Source: Anodontia alba
Taxonomy: Eukaryota > Mollusca > Bivalvia > Lucinida > Lucinidae
NCBI GenBank assembly: GCA_964016985.1
Contig: OZ024828.1
Coordinates: forward strand, 73,033,264-73,097,263
Reading direction: 5' to 3'
DNA: 64,000 nucleotides
Shown here: in pieces, positions 1-11,085 of the stretch
How the letters are laid out: each line of letters starts with the position of its first letter
Position numbering within the stretch: position 1 is the first letter of the stretch
Position numbers and translations under genes: made by a program
Notes under the pieces: generated by a model
Database searches by the model: none
Told to the model about the DNA's origin: nothing
The model's input: only the letters and a program-made list of their open reading frames with translations

Positions 1-86
1 TTTTCCAGGAATAGACAAAAGAGCAAGAACCCTGTCACCAGGCTTGATTTTTTTTTCTTTGACATTTTTATCATACCAATGTTTCA

Positions 87-117
<31 letters not shown>

Positions 118-795
118 CTGACTGGTCCGAACAGCTTCACAAGCTTTAGACAGTCGATCTTTAAAGTCTGATACATACTAAAGTAAGTTCAAAGAACTGT
201 TTTTTGAGAGAAATTTCTTTCAAAAGTTTCAAAGGTCCACGCACAGTGTGGCCAAATACCAGCTTAAATGGACTGAAACAAAGAGATTCCTGAACAGATT
301 CTCTAACAGCAGACAACAACAAATGAATGCCTTCATCCCAGTCTTTTTCAGTGTCAAAGCAGTATGATCTGATCACATTTTTCAGTGTCTAATGAAATCC
401 TTCCAAGACACCTTGATTTTGAGGATGGTAAGGTGACGATTTATATTGAGTAATGCCCAACTCATGCATGACCTGTTGAAAAATTCCAGACATGAAATCT
501 GAACCCTGTTCCGACTGAACAGACTTTGGGAGGCCTACAAATGTGAATAATTTTACCAGAGCCTTAACAATGGTCTTAGTTTTAATGTTCCTAAGTGGAA
601 TGCTTCTGGGAAGGCGTGGAAGCACACAATATAGTGAGAAGGTATTCATGGCCCGACTTAGTTTTGGGTAAGAGATCAACACAGTCAATATTTATTCTCT
701 AAAGGTTCATCAAAAGCAGGTATAGGCTGTAAATGAGCTTTTGGTATTTTCTGATTGGGTTTTCCTATCATCTGACAAGTATGGCAAACTTCGTA
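1..795 (-). pseudogene. Ty3/gypsy integrase remnant
   Basis: Reading the minus strand from about 795 to 1 gives the parts of a Ty3/gypsy integrase in order: a CxxC zinc-finger end (CHTCQMIGKPNQ, near 790-750), the catalytic core (about 690-390, with QGSDFMSGIFQQ and SPYHPQNQG), the rest of the core (376-161) and a C-terminal KPGDRVLALL segment near 55-10. The reading frame breaks between these blocks, and a run of T (87-114 on the plus strand) interrupts the last part. At the second catalytic position the sequence reads QSEQG, with Glu where the family has Asp. No LTR is visible. It is a dead fragment joined to a Penelope-like copy at about 785-795. Confidence 0.85.
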
Positions 796-1121
796 AGGCG
801 TTTTTGGAATTTTATCGCAGACACAGTGCCTTGTTAGAAAAATATAGCGTCAGTCTGAAAACACTTCTGCAACAAGGTATATCGGAACCAGAATTTTACG
901 GTGAATTAGTATATAAATTTAGAAAAAATGTAGGTAAATCTAACTTTTCGGAGCAATTCAGAAAACTTATTAAACGTTATAAAAGAAATGGCTATAGCCT
1001 GGATATTATGCGGCAGACTGCATGCCTAGTTGTCAACCCAATCATTGTTGATGGCTATGCTTCACTCTTTAATTGCACGACGGCGGTTTGGGCCTCAGAC
1101 TCAATGACGGCCTCTTCGTAA
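779..1121 (+). pseudogene. C-terminal fragment of Penelope-like reverse transcriptase
   Basis: About 110 residues match the last third of the ORF at 6800-5724 with roughly 85 percent identity by eye, including LLQQGISEPEFYG, SLDIMRQ and NPIIVDGYASLFNCTT. The Met at 741 belongs to flanking sequence of the older Ty3/gypsy remnant, so it is not the element's start. The region holds none of the catalytic motifs and cannot act as a polymerase. Confidence 0.85.
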
Positions 1122-1872
1122 AACTTTAACCAGTGGGTTGGTAATTGGTAATTACCTCGCTTGGGGAAGAGTGAGCTAATCTTAGTGCTTTTCATACGTT
1201 TGTTCGGTTTGTGCTTGTTTAGATTTGTCGGTTTCCTCTTCCTCTTGGGGTCTGGGAAGGGCTGCGGTTTGTGATTGTGACACTCTCTGGACTTTTCTCT
1301 TACCTTTTTTGGGGCTTGACGATATGTCTTTGGCTTGGCCCGCCGTGGTTCAACTATTGGTTTTCATTTACTCTGGCATACAGTAGAATTAGCCATGAGA
1401 ACTCGTCTTTGTTTATTATAGTGATTAATTTGATTTTTATGTTTTCGCTTTGATGCATTGAGTTGGGAGCCTTTATGCGAACCGAATTTTTATGTGTTTT
1501 TGTATTAAGAGTAGCATCGGGACCTAACATGAAGTTAGCTAGCTGTAAAAGTGCCTTAACCCCCCCCCCCACCCCCCCCCCCCCGGTGGTTTACTCTACC
1601 GACCGTTCTAAGGCGGGGGTCCCTCTTTGTTGCTTTGTGGTATATTCTACGAGGCGATTTGTTGTATGTCTTTCCGTGTGACATTTTGTTCTTGTGTTTT
1701 TCAGTCCTTTTAGTATTGCGATTACCTCGCTTGGGGAAGAGAGAGCTAATCTTAGTGCTTTTCGTACGTTTGTTCGATTTGTGCTTGTTTGGATTTGTCG
1801 GTTTCCTCTTCCTCTTGGGTTTTGGGAAGGGCTGCGGTTTGTGATTGTGGCACTCCCTGGACTTGTTTTGGT
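785..1872 (+). mobile_element. Penelope-like retroelement, 5'-truncated copy A
   Basis: This holds the 3' end of the same element as copy B at 5085-6830, in the opposite orientation. Residues from KLRKAFLEFYRRHS to NCTTAVWASDSMTASS (stop at 1121) match the C-terminus of copy B's reverse transcriptase. After the stop comes about 740 bp of non-coding tail, also shared with copy B. A segment near 1149-1306 repeats the terminal tail of 1718-1870 and is inserted between parts that are adjacent in copy B. C-runs interrupt the tail at 1561-1584. Everything upstream of the last third of the reverse transcriptase is missing. Assignment to Penelope-like elements rests on reverse transcriptase style in copy B and is an inference. 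Confidence 0.75.
1149..1306 (+). repeat. Internal duplicate of the Penelope-like terminal tail
   Basis: The stretch from ATTACCTCGCTTGGGGAAGAG to the CTCTGGACTTTTCTC motif is nearly identical to 1718-1870. In copy B the sequences on its two sides (ACTGGTT and GGGGCTTGACGATATG) are adjacent, so it is an insertion or tail-to-tail recombination product specific to copy A. Confidence 0.75.
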
Positions 1873-2372
1873 TTTTGTTTTTTGTTTGTTTGTTTTGTTT
1901 TGTTTTGATTTTTTTTGTTTTTGTTTTGTTTTTGTTTTTTTGTTTCGTTTTTTTGTTTTGTTTTTTGTTTTGTTTTTTTTTTGTTTTTTTGTTTTTTGTT
2001 GTTGTTTTTGTTTCTTTGTTTTTGTTTTTGTTGTTGTTGTTTTTTTTTGTTTTGTTTTTTTTTGTTGTTGTTGTTGTTTGTTTTTTTTTGTTTGTTTTTT
2101 TTGTTTGTTTTTTGTTTGTTTGTTGTTTTTTTTTTGGTTTTTTGTTTTGTGTTTTGTTTTTTGTGTTGTTTTTTTTTTGTTGTTTTGTTGTTGTTTTTTG
2201 TTGTTTTTTCTTTAAGTCCATATTTGTGTTTCTGTTGTTTGTTATTTTGTTGGGGTTTTTTGTTGTTGTTTTTGGGGTTTTTTTGTGTGTGTTTTTGTTG
2301 TTTGTTTGTTTGTTTTTTTTGTGTGTTTGCTTTTTCTTTTTTTTTTGTGTATTTTTTTTTTAGTTCAAACTT
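1862..2372 (+). repeat. T/G-rich low-complexity tract
   Basis: About 510 bp of TTTTG, TTG and T-run repeats begin directly at the end of the Penelope-like tail. Long open frames on both strands here (poly Phe/Cys or poly Lys/Asn/Gln) are artefacts of composition. It could be an expanded 3' simple-repeat tail of the element. Confidence 0.9.
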
Positions 2373-2717
2373 GTTGAACCACAAGAAAATGTTCTATACC
2401 GGACGAGCCCCCAATTTCTGTTAGAGCTATGCGTGAGGAGAAGAAATGAAAGTGAAACCAGCAACAAGCTTTAAATTGTTAACAATATTTATTCACAAAA
2501 AGTAAGACAAGATTCAAAATAAAAGAATGTAAGTAAACAGTACTTTCAAGATTTTAGTTCACTTAGTCCCACATCTTTTGAATAACAGGTTCTGATCCCA
2601 CAATTTGAAGTTCCTGAATTCAGAGTTTAATTCCAGAATAAATATTATAGTAATCTAGTATAGAGTAATTCCCAATCAAAGAATACGAAGATACCCATAT
2701 GAAAATCTTTTCCCCTT
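2373..2717. other. Intergenic stretch without recognised content
   Basis: AT-rich sequence with no credible reading frame, inverted repeat or match to other repeats in the window. Confidence 0.6.
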
Positions 2718-3655
2718 ATAAGCTCAGCTGAGCACGAAAAACTCATGGTGAGCTTTTGTGGTCAGTCAATGTCTATCGTCCGTCGTGCATCGTGCGTCGT
2801 CCGTCATGCGTCAGGCGTCGTGCGGCGTCAACAATTGCTTTAAAAGCCTACTCCTCCTACACCCCTAGGCCAATTTACTCAATACTTGATAGGAAGCATC
2901 GGGGTGACTTGTAGAACAAAAATAGGTACAATCATTCCGATCGGAAATCCAAGATGGCCGTCTTGAAAATCTGTTTTTCGCTTCTTCTCCTTAACCGAAA
3001 GGCCTATTGACTTTAAACTAGGTAGGAAACATCGGGGTGACTTGTAGATCAAAAAGAGCTAGAATCGTGCCGATCGGAAATATGCGGCCATCTTGAAAAT
3101 CTAATTTTCGCTTCTTCTCCTAAACCCAAAAGTCAATTGACTCCAAACTTGGTAGGAAGCATTGGGCTGACTTATAGATCAAAAATAGCTAAAACTGTCC
3201 CTATCAGACGTCCATCCTAAAAATCAAATTTTCGCTTCTTCTTCTGAACTGAAAGGCCAATTGACTCGAAACTTGGCAGGAAGTATTGGGATGACTTGTA
3301 GATCAAAAATAGCTAAAATCCCGATCAGAAATCAAAGATGGCAGCCTTGACTGTCATCTTGAAAATTTTTGTTTCGCTTCTCCTAAACTGGAAAAAGCCA
3401 ATTGACTCGAAACTTGGTAGGAAGCATCGGGTTGACTGATATGTCAAAAATAGCTAAATTCTGTCTGATCAAAAATCCAAGATGTCTTCCATGGCAGCCA
3501 TCTTGAAAATCTATTTCTCGCTTCTTCTCCGGAATCAAAAGACTTATTCACTTTAAAATTGGTAGGAAGCATCGGGGTGACTTGTAGATCAAAAATAGCT
3601 AAAATCGTCCCTATTGGAAATCCAAGATGGCCGCCATAGCCGCCATCTTGTTTTA
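2718..3655 (+). repeat. Tandem array, about 130 bp unit, six copies
   Basis: After a GCTCAGCTGAGC motif and a CGTCCGTC-rich lead, six units follow at about 125-145 bp spacing. Each carries GACTTGTAGATCAAAAATAG and a box like CCAAGATGGCCGCCAT...TCTTGAAAATC. The lead and the GATGGCCGCC box resemble the arrays at 14161, 17430, 48930 and 55508, although the unit sequence differs. Confidence 0.8.
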
Positions 3656-4080
3656 TATATACTTATATAGGGAAAACCTTTTTGTCTGAAACCAGAAGGC
3701 CCTGGCCTTTGATATTTGGTTACATAGCTTCATCTAGCTCACATGTTTATTCAACAATAAGGCACCATGCGATCATGCTTCTGTCCAGCACCCCCAGCCT
3801 GTCATCCGAAAAACATTCATTTTCAACAAATTTTAAACATACATAGTCCTATGAAGATAAATCATAGTCTTTTAGAATATACTAGAGACAATGACACTCA
3901 GGTGAGCGAATTAGGGCCCTCTGAGCCCTCTTGTATAGCATCAAAGAACATTCTAGAGAAAGAATGTGCTAGAGACAGCAGTCATTTTCTAGTTTTAGTG
4001 AAGAACATTCTTAATGTTTTATACCATACCAAAAAACTCAGTCTAGAATATTCCTTCTGGAAAGTTCTAAAAAGAATATA
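3656..4080. other. Intergenic stretch without recognised content
   Basis: A 162-codon open frame (3767-4255) runs through here into the following MITE. It has no domain, odd composition and ends inside a repeat, so it is not called as a gene. Confidence 0.5.
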
Positions 4081-4318
4081 CATCACGAAAACATACCTAT
4101 ATAATTCTGACCCCCTTAAACCCCACTTTTATCTAGTAAAACTGGGGTTTATAGGGGTATACATTATTTTTCTTATTTCTTCTAAAAACATAGACGAGTA
4201 CCCACAATCTATGTTTTTGAGCAGAAATATAAAAAATATCAGAATTTTTATCTGAAAATTGTCATTTATTTTGGTGGTAAAATTTTCAATATATTTGAAT
4301 AGGCATTTTTTCGTTATG
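4081..4318 (+). mobile_element. CATYACG MITE, copy 1
   Basis: It starts CATCACGAAAACATACCTAT and ends CATTTTTTCGTTATG, the inverted ends of the most abundant small element in the window. The typical order is present: GACCCCCTTAAACCCCACTTT, a CTGGGGTTTA block, the core with GAGTACCCACAATCTATG, and AATATATTTGAATAGG. Most of the left palindrome arm is deleted. No transposase is encoded and no clear target duplication is visible. Confidence 0.85.
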
Positions 4319-5084
4319 TTAAATCTGACACGGCTTCATATTACACAGATATGTTCAGGTCAAGGATCATTCCTCTGTTGCAGTCCTTTGTTCTAGCGCC
4401 GGCGGTTTCATATGTGGCATTTGGTTTGCCATTGTTTGTTTCTCTTCTTTAGGTGTATCGGAAAGAGTTCGCTTCGCGATTATGGCATTTCAGAGATCAT
4501 ATTTTTTTAATTGATCTGTGGGTATATGAAAAGCAACGAAACGTACTTTTTGACATGTGCACCGAGCGATTACTCAAATCAATCTGCGCATCAACGCAGT
4601 CTGATAAGAGTATTCTTTGTCCGCACGAAGAAACATTGCATCATTAGCTATGCGAAATTCGCCCAAAAAGCGCAGGCTGATCTGAATTCGCGCTGGACGC
4701 ACCTGTCCGAAGGTACGTTCTCTGAGTTTCTGTTCATATTGTGGATTATTGCTACTATGTAACTAGCTTGCCTAAGTGATCCACAAAACGCATATGAGTG
4801 CAAATGCTGCGTATACAAAGAACCATCCTGGACTTTTACTATAGAACTTTTTATTCCTACTTTATTAACCCTAAATATAGGGAAACCTAACACAATACCA
4901 TTCTTGTTCTAAAAGAAAAAAAAAGAAAAAAAAAAAAAAAAAAAACTCTATTGCACCATCTACAAATGTGAATAAAACCTGCAGGATGAGTGGCAAACAG
5001 TGTAGATCTTGGTCTACATCGTTTGTTGAAGCTTGTCTGTCTCAATAACTACTACCGTATACAACGCTACAACAAGTTTTGACA
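4319..5084. other. Intergenic stretch with a decayed hairpin repeat and A-run
   Basis: Around 4555-4710 there are degenerate pieces of the TGCGCA...CTGATC hairpin family (clear copies at 36163, 42585 and 58438). An A-rich run occupies 4911-4945. Nothing else is recognised. Confidence 0.5.
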
Positions 5085-6830
5085 TGTTAAAAGGACGAGT
5101 AAAAAGATATAAGGATAAAGAAAGGCAAGAGAAAAGTCCAGGGAGTGCCACAATCAAAAACCGCAGCCCCTCCCAGACCCCAAGAGGAAGAGGAAACCGA
5201 CAAACCCAAACAAGCACAAACCGAACAAACGTATGAAAAGCACCAAGACCAGCCCCCTCCTTCCCAAGCGAGGCAATCGCAACACCAAAAGGACTGAAAA
5301 ACACCAGAACAAAATGACACACGGAAAGACATACAACAAAATGCCTCGTAGAATAAACCACAAAGCAACAAAGAGTAAGACTTACACCGGGACCACCGCC
5401 CTAGAACGGTCGGTAGAGCAAACCACCGGGGGGGCCAAAGCACTTTTACAGCCAGCTAACTTCACCCTGGGTCCCGATGTTACTCCCAACACAGAAACAC
5501 ACAAAAACTCGTTTCGCATAAAGGCTCCCAACTCAGTCAATGCATGAAAGCGAAGACATAAAAATCAAATTAATCACTATAATAAACAAAGACGAGTACT
5601 CATGGCTAATTCTACTGTATGCCAGAGTAAATGAAAACCAATAGTTGGACCACAGTGGGCCAAGCCAAAGACATATCGTCAAGCCCCAACCCACTGGTTA
5701 AAGTTTTACGAAGAGGCCGTCATTCAGTCTGAGGCCCGAACCGCCGTCGTGCAATTAAAGAGTGAAGCATAGCTATCAACAATGATTGGGTTGACAACTA
5801 GACATGCTTTCTGCCGCATAATATCCAGGCTATAGCCAATTCTTTTATAACGGTTAATAAGTTTTCTGAATTCCTCCGAAAAGTTAGATTTACCTATAAT
5901 TTTTCTAAATCTGTACACTAAGTCACCGTAAAATTCGGGTTCCGATATACCTTGTTGCAGAAGTATTTTCAGACTGATGCTATATTTTTCTAACAAGGCA
6001 CTGTGTCTGCGATAAAATCTCGAAAACGCCCTACGAAGTTTAAAATAACGATAGCCCAGCCTAAGAAGTTTGGCAGTAAGGGCTTTATTACAGTAGTTAA
6101 AGTCATTAAGATTTGAAGAAGCTCTGGCGAATCTTATAAGTTGAGATATGTATGCCCCATATGAGGTACGCCGGGGGACATCGCCATCCAGAAACGGGAA
6201 ATTGACTATATCAAAACCAAAATCGTCCCGTTTATCATAAATTTTAGTGGAAACTGTACCATTAGATATACATAGATTCAAATCCAAAAAAGGTGCCTCG
6301 GTATCGGAAGAATTTGCTCTATTTAATTGGAGTTCTGTAGGGTATATCCGGTCCACCATCTGGTCAAAGTAAATATTGTCAATATTTAATAAACCGTCAA
6401 GGTATCTTGAAGTTGAATTGAAAGCCTCAATAATGTCAGCCTGATTTTCACGTGAGAGAGACTTCATGAAATCTCTCTCATAACAAAAAAGAAACAAATC
6501 TGCAACAAGAGGAGCACAATTAGTTCCAATCGGAATACCAATAGTTTGTCTATAAAGTTTAGTTCCAAATCTAATAAAAATATTATCCAAAAGATAAACA
6601 AGGACATCACAGACTTTTTGACACGACCATAAATTGTGATTATTATATACATCAGAAGTGAAAAAAACAAATTCTTCGTTGAAAGCCAAATATTGGGTAT
6701 TCCCCCGAATAAACGTTCGGTTAATTAAATCAATAAGTTTATCTTTTATAAGATGATGAGGTAACGTAGTATACAGTGTAGAAAAATCATATGTAGACAT
6801 TTTAGATACCGAGGAAGATTTAAATCACGA
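5085..6830 (-). mobile_element. Penelope-like retroelement, copy B
   Basis: On the minus strand this has a reverse transcriptase frame (6800-5724) followed by about 640 bp of non-coding tail down to the CTGGACTTTTCTCTTGCC motif near 5125. The tail is collinear with copy A except for copy A's extra internal segment. The 5' side ends abruptly near 6830 at a tandem array, so the N-terminal part is missing. No GIY-YIG endonuclease is seen within the window. Confidence 0.75.
5724..6800 (-). pseudogene. Penelope-like reverse transcriptase, catalytic Asp lost
   Basis: The frame of about 358 codons contains motif A (TYDFSTLYTTLPHHL, residues 3-17), motif B (GIPIGTNCAPLVADLF, about 88-103) and motif C. 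Motif C reads RYLDGLL (about residues 132-138), where reverse transcriptases need YxDD, so the second catalytic Asp is Gly (GGT, one transition from GAT). The C-terminus stops after RASD by a TGA where copy A reads TCA and continues SMTASS. The first Met may be internal, since the upstream sequence is truncated. The protein cannot polymerise as it stands. The family call is by overall RT style; the exact clade is not certain. Confidence 0.8.
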
Positions 6831-8305
6831 ATTAGCCATCCCAAGGCACTGGATAAGTGTTGAATCACACAAAACATCGCAAACCAGCATTCTAACGAAA
6901 ACAGACCGAACAAATAAAGAGGAATTGCAAAAGAAATACACCTTAGAATTTTCAACGGTAAGATTATCGGGTTGGAATGGAACTGGTTTTACGACTACTC
7001 AACCGTCGGCCTTATTCCTGATACAATTCTAGTCATGGAACACAGTCATTTCAAAGCACTGGATAAGGGTAGATCTACGCAGTGATATCATAGGACAGCA
7101 ATCTAAAGATAACAGAACGAACAAATGAAGAGAAACAACAACAGAAATACAACTTTATATTGGGCAACAGTAAGAGTACTGGATGGGGATGGTGGCTTTA
7201 ATCTTCTTTTAAAAATGCTCAACCGTCGCCGTTACTCCTTTCCATTCCTATCACGGAACATGGTCCTCTAAAGGCCGATACGGGTTGAATCACAACAAAG
7301 GCATCACAAACCGGATCTTCAATCACAAAATACAGCCTTCGTAATGCATTTAGATAAGGATTGAATTACATTACACAAAATAAAAAAGAACACTCTCTGA
7401 TAAAAATAGAACGAACAAATAAGTGGATATGCAGAAGAAATTCCTTAAAATGGTCTATATCACTATTACAGATCAGGAACGGGGGCAAATTGGGTTTTAA
7501 GAACGTTCAGCTATCGCCCTTATTCCTGATACAGTTACTCTCCCAAGGCATTCTATAAGGCTTAAATTACACAATAACGGCATCACAAAGCAATAATCCA
7601 ATGAAAAGAGAACAAACATATGAAGAGGAAATGCAAAGGAAAAAACACCTTTGAAAGGTCAATTTTAAAAATATTTGGTGAGAATGGGGGCTTGAATCCG
7701 GTTTTACGAAGGCTCGACCGTCGCTCTTATTCCTGATACAGTTCAAATCATGGAATGCAGTCCTTTCAAGGCACTTAATAAGATTTCAATTACACGAAAC
7801 GACATCACAGACAGTACTTTAACGAAAGCAAAACTAACAAAAGAAGTGGAATTACAACTTCAATACTACCTTAGAATGTTCAACAGTAAAACTATTGAGT
7901 GGGGATTGTGGAGGGGCTTAAATATGGTAACACAAACGCTCGGCCGCCGTCATTATTCTTGATAAAGTTCCATTTACGGAATACAACCCTCCTAAGGCAC
8001 TGAATAAGGTGAAAAGGGGCTTAAATATTGCTTTACGAATGATCAGCCGTCGCCCTTATTCCTGATACAATTCCTATCACGGAACACAGTCCTTTGAAGA
8101 CATTGGATACTGGTAGAATTACATAAATTGACATCATAGGACATAAGTCTAACGATAAAAGAAACGACAAACGAAGAGAAACTACAACAGAAATATCACA
8201 TTAGACAGGTCAGCAGTAAGAGCATTGGATTGGGATGGAGGCTTAAAACGCATTTTATGAATGCTTAACTGTCAATCTTATTCCTGATACAGTTCCAATC
8301 ACGTT
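6831..8305 (+). repeat. Tandem array, about 220 bp unit
   Basis: Six to seven diverged units are marked by CGTCGCCCTTATTCCTGATACA near 7004, 7235, 7510, 7720, 7945, 8049 and 8270. Each also has CACGGAACACAGTCCT-like and ACATCAC...AACGAA blocks. One unit near 7945-8049 is shortened. It directly abuts the truncated 5' side of the Penelope-like copy B. No reading frame persists across units. Confidence 0.8.
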
Positions 8306-8680
8306 GTAGCTCACTTATTCACAAGTCTGTGTTTTAGTCTTCATTATATAAAATATTAAATCTTAAATTCGGTGTAAAAATAAGAAAACAGTTTAAAAGC
8401 TGTTTTCTGTTGTTTACAGCAGCATGTAAAGACAACAGGTTAAAGTTTAAGCTTTCCAGTTTGAAACTTCTCTAATATATGTCACTTTTTATGCGTGTTT
8501 CAATGAGTTAAAAAAATCCTCAATTATTTCTAAGGTTCTAAACGCAACCATAACAAGACAGGTATTATTATTCACAATTCAGCAGACCAAAATCCACTAT
8601 TTTATTGGAAAAATAGGAAATTTGGGTGAGGGGTCAGAAAGTATGAAGTAGTTTACGTGGTGAGTCCTTTTCCTGATAGT
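8306..8680. other. Intergenic stretch without recognised content
   Basis: AT-rich, no credible frame or repeat seen. It ends at a run of about 24 T (8681-8704). Confidence 0.5.
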
Positions 8681-8814
8681 TTTTTTTTTTTTTTTTTTTT
8701 TTTTATGAAAACACTGTTCTCTACCTTGGATTTACCAGCTATGTCTATTCAGGATTCTGGAATTAAAAAAAAAGTCAGAAACGATTCTTTATTCCCGATA
8801 ATAAAGTGTGACTT

Positions 8815-8905
8815 TGTATTTGTCGGTTTTCTCTTCCTCTTGGGGTCTGGGAAGGGCTGCGGTTTGTGATTGTGGCACTCCCTGGACTTTTCTCTTACCT
8901 TTTTT
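8815..8905 (+). mobile_element. Solo Penelope-like 3' tail
   Basis: About 90 bp from TTTGTCGGTTTTCTCTTCC to GACTTTTCTCTTACCTTTTTT match the very 3' end of copies A and B. Nothing of the coding region is present. It marks the true 3' terminus as CTCTTACCTTTTTT, because similarity stops at the same place in several copies. Confidence 0.75.
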
Positions 8906-8984
8906 GTATGCATATTAACTTCAAGAGAATTTGAATAAAATAACTGGAGACAATTCTCAACAATTCGCAGCAACAAGTTGCTAT

Positions 8985-9289
8985 CATTTGGGGGTGAATG
9001 TTTCTACTAATGAACGTCTTGTCAGACGGTTAAGGGAGACATGACGTGTTGCCGACCGACCGCGGTCTGGATGTCCACGCGTGACATCGCGACGTCAGGA
9101 CAGGGCTATTCGTCTGTCGCGCTTGCCTAATCGTCACTTAACTGCCCCCGAAACTGTCCTTACTACCATTGGCACTTACAATCGTTCAGTTCACGCCCGA
9201 ACTGTGAGGAATTGATTGCACGAGGCTAGTATTCGGGCACGCCGTCTGTATACCGGTCCACCCATGACCATATCCAACGATGAGACGTA
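8985..9289 (+). pseudogene. Tc1-like transposase, N-terminal part
   Basis: Translation in one frame gives RLVRRLRET, a stop, RVADRPRSGCPRVTSRRQDR, then IRLSRLPNRHLTAPET and HARTVRN, a second stop, and ARRLYTGPPMT. This is the paired helix-turn-helix DNA-binding region of a Tc1-type transposase with the GRPR-like linker (RPRSG). Two in-frame TGA codons make it a pseudogene. The protein continues at 11438 after an insertion. Confidence 0.8.
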
Positions 9290-9502
9290 TGCGGTCTACC
9301 TACATCCGAATATACGTAGTATCGGTTTAAAATACATTGATTTCTTTAGAACTAATAATGCTTGAATTTCTGTGCAAACTGATTATATAATGTCATTTTT
9401 TTCGGAACATTATGCAAATTGTTTTTAAACAAAACAAAATGAAAATATTTAGTTCGGGCGAATTAAGGATACATTTAGAACCCTAGATTCCCTAAATACA
9501 TA

Positions 9503-9836
9503 TACAGTCGACTCTCGTTATCACGAATTCCAAGGGACTCTCTGAAACACTTCGAGATATCCGTACTTCGACATATCAGATTTGCAGAATTGAGAAAAAA
9601 ACTAATTTGATTAACCACATTTAACAAATATATGTGTAATTAGACTTGAAGTTAGAGATATATTGAAAATATTGTGGAAAAGAGGAGAAATTGCTCCTTA
9701 GGAGCAATTTCTCCTCTTTTCCACAATATTTTTTACATGTTGTTAATTTTTTATGTTTAGGCAGGGACCAGATTTTCACTTCGAGATAAGCGGTTATTCG
9801 AGATAAGCGAGGTCGAGATAGCGAGAGTCAACTGTA
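9503..9836 (+). mobile_element. Pogo-like MITE (TACAGTCGACTCTCG), copy 1
   Basis: The ends TACAGTCGACTCTCGTTAT and GCGAGAGTCAACTGTA are inverted copies of each other, with TA at the borders, as in Tc1/mariner and pogo/Tigger elements. Subterminal CTTCGAGATA motifs occur on both sides. The centre is a hairpin at 9668-9730 with 31 nt arms and a single unpaired base, containing GAGGAGAAATTGCTCC. It is 334 bp long and non-coding. Superfamily is inferred from the ends only. Confidence 0.85.
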
Positions 9837-10434
9837 GTAAAAACAACATAAAACAGCATAGGGTATGTGTCTTTAACATAGAAAAACTTTTATGTATCAA
9901 GAAGCTATAAAGGAAGAATAAAGTATCTTCTTTCCAATGATGTAAGTATTATAGAAATATAATGAAAATAAACTGGAGCAAATTAACTATGATTTATGTA
10001 TAATTTAGGGCATTACCCGATTAATGTACATCCGAGTTATTTTTAGCAATCGGCTTTCGGTAGATATTGATCATATAAGTTCGGCATTATTCGGAACGGT
10101 ACTCGGAAATCCTAATAAGTAACTTATTTTGAATACATTTCATGACATTAAAAGTTCGTTGATATTTTCACGATTAAGAAATTTCTAAACAAAATGAAAC
10201 AATAAACCCTATAAAGAAAATAGATAAGCGTTTGTTTATGAATAAATAAGAGGTTAGATTTTAAATAAAGTTACAACAATTTCAAAGTCTTTCTTTAGAA
10301 CTGCAAACATACAGTCTGAATCAGGGTCATTTACAATAATACTTATTTGTATTTAAAACAGCCATATCTATATATAAAAAGTCCTTAATATATACATATG
10401 TGGGATTAGATGGGTTGATGATAATGATGCTATG

Positions 10435-10640
10435 TTTATAAGGGTCAACATACACTCTTAATGCAGGGAAAAGTGGGACTTGCAGGGGTATGTATTATTT
10501 TTAAAACCGCCTATAATATATGTTTTGGAGCAGAAATAATATAAATATTACAAATTATCATCTGATAAATTTTCTTTTTAACCATCTTAAAATTAACTCT
10601 TACTTCACCAAATATATATTCCCAAATTGAAATATGCTAA
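10435..10640 (+). mobile_element. CATYACG MITE, ancient decayed copy
   Basis: The series AAAGTGGGACTTGCAGGGGTATG, TTATTTTT, ACCGCC, TATGTTTTGGAGCAGAAATA and CATCTGATAAATTTTC keeps the order of the family. The ends are no longer recognisable and the palindrome is gone. Confidence 0.4.
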
Positions 10641-10719
10641 CAGATTATTCCCCAATATACAGCAATCTTATCAGCAAATAGTCCCAGGGGAGCTGACTAG
10701 TGTCGCATGGGTTAAATAA

Positions 10720-11085
10720 CAAGACAAAATATTTAGACGCAAACGTCTAAGTACCGGCGCAAACTTTGTTCATGTTTACTTAGAGATATGGGACAAGGGT
10801 ATACTAAAGTTTAATAAATTTTTAATGTAACGGGTAAAAAAGAACAACAATGTAATTCTTTAATGTATGCTTTTATTAAGCTTTATGAAATTTCTTGATT
10901 GAAATGAAAATAAGAATAGGCATTAATCTGTTTATAACATTATAACACAATTAGACATAAGTTTTTTTTTAATATTTGCCGGGATCGTCACACACCGACG
11001 ATCCCGGAAAATATAAAATATCCTATATGAGCTAATCGAATAGTCTACCATATATAAAAATCCAAAGCTATATTAAGAGACCGGC
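10720..11085 (+). repeat. Dispersed repeat with CCGGGATCGTC hairpin, copy 1
   Basis: It contains AATATTTAGACGCAAACGTCTA, ATGGGACAAGGGTATACTAAAG and a hairpin CCGGGATCGTC...GACGATCCCGG (10980-11007). The same series occurs in inverted order at 58765-59133. The two copies are about 85 percent alike by eye. Non-coding; type unknown. Confidence 0.75.

Noticed and set aside
1556..2424. Long open frames in the T/G tract (poly Phe/Cys and poly Lys/Asn)
   Set aside because: Low-complexity composition opens several frames on both strands at once.
3767..4255. 162-codon frame
   Set aside because: It runs into a MITE, has no domain and no splice or start support.
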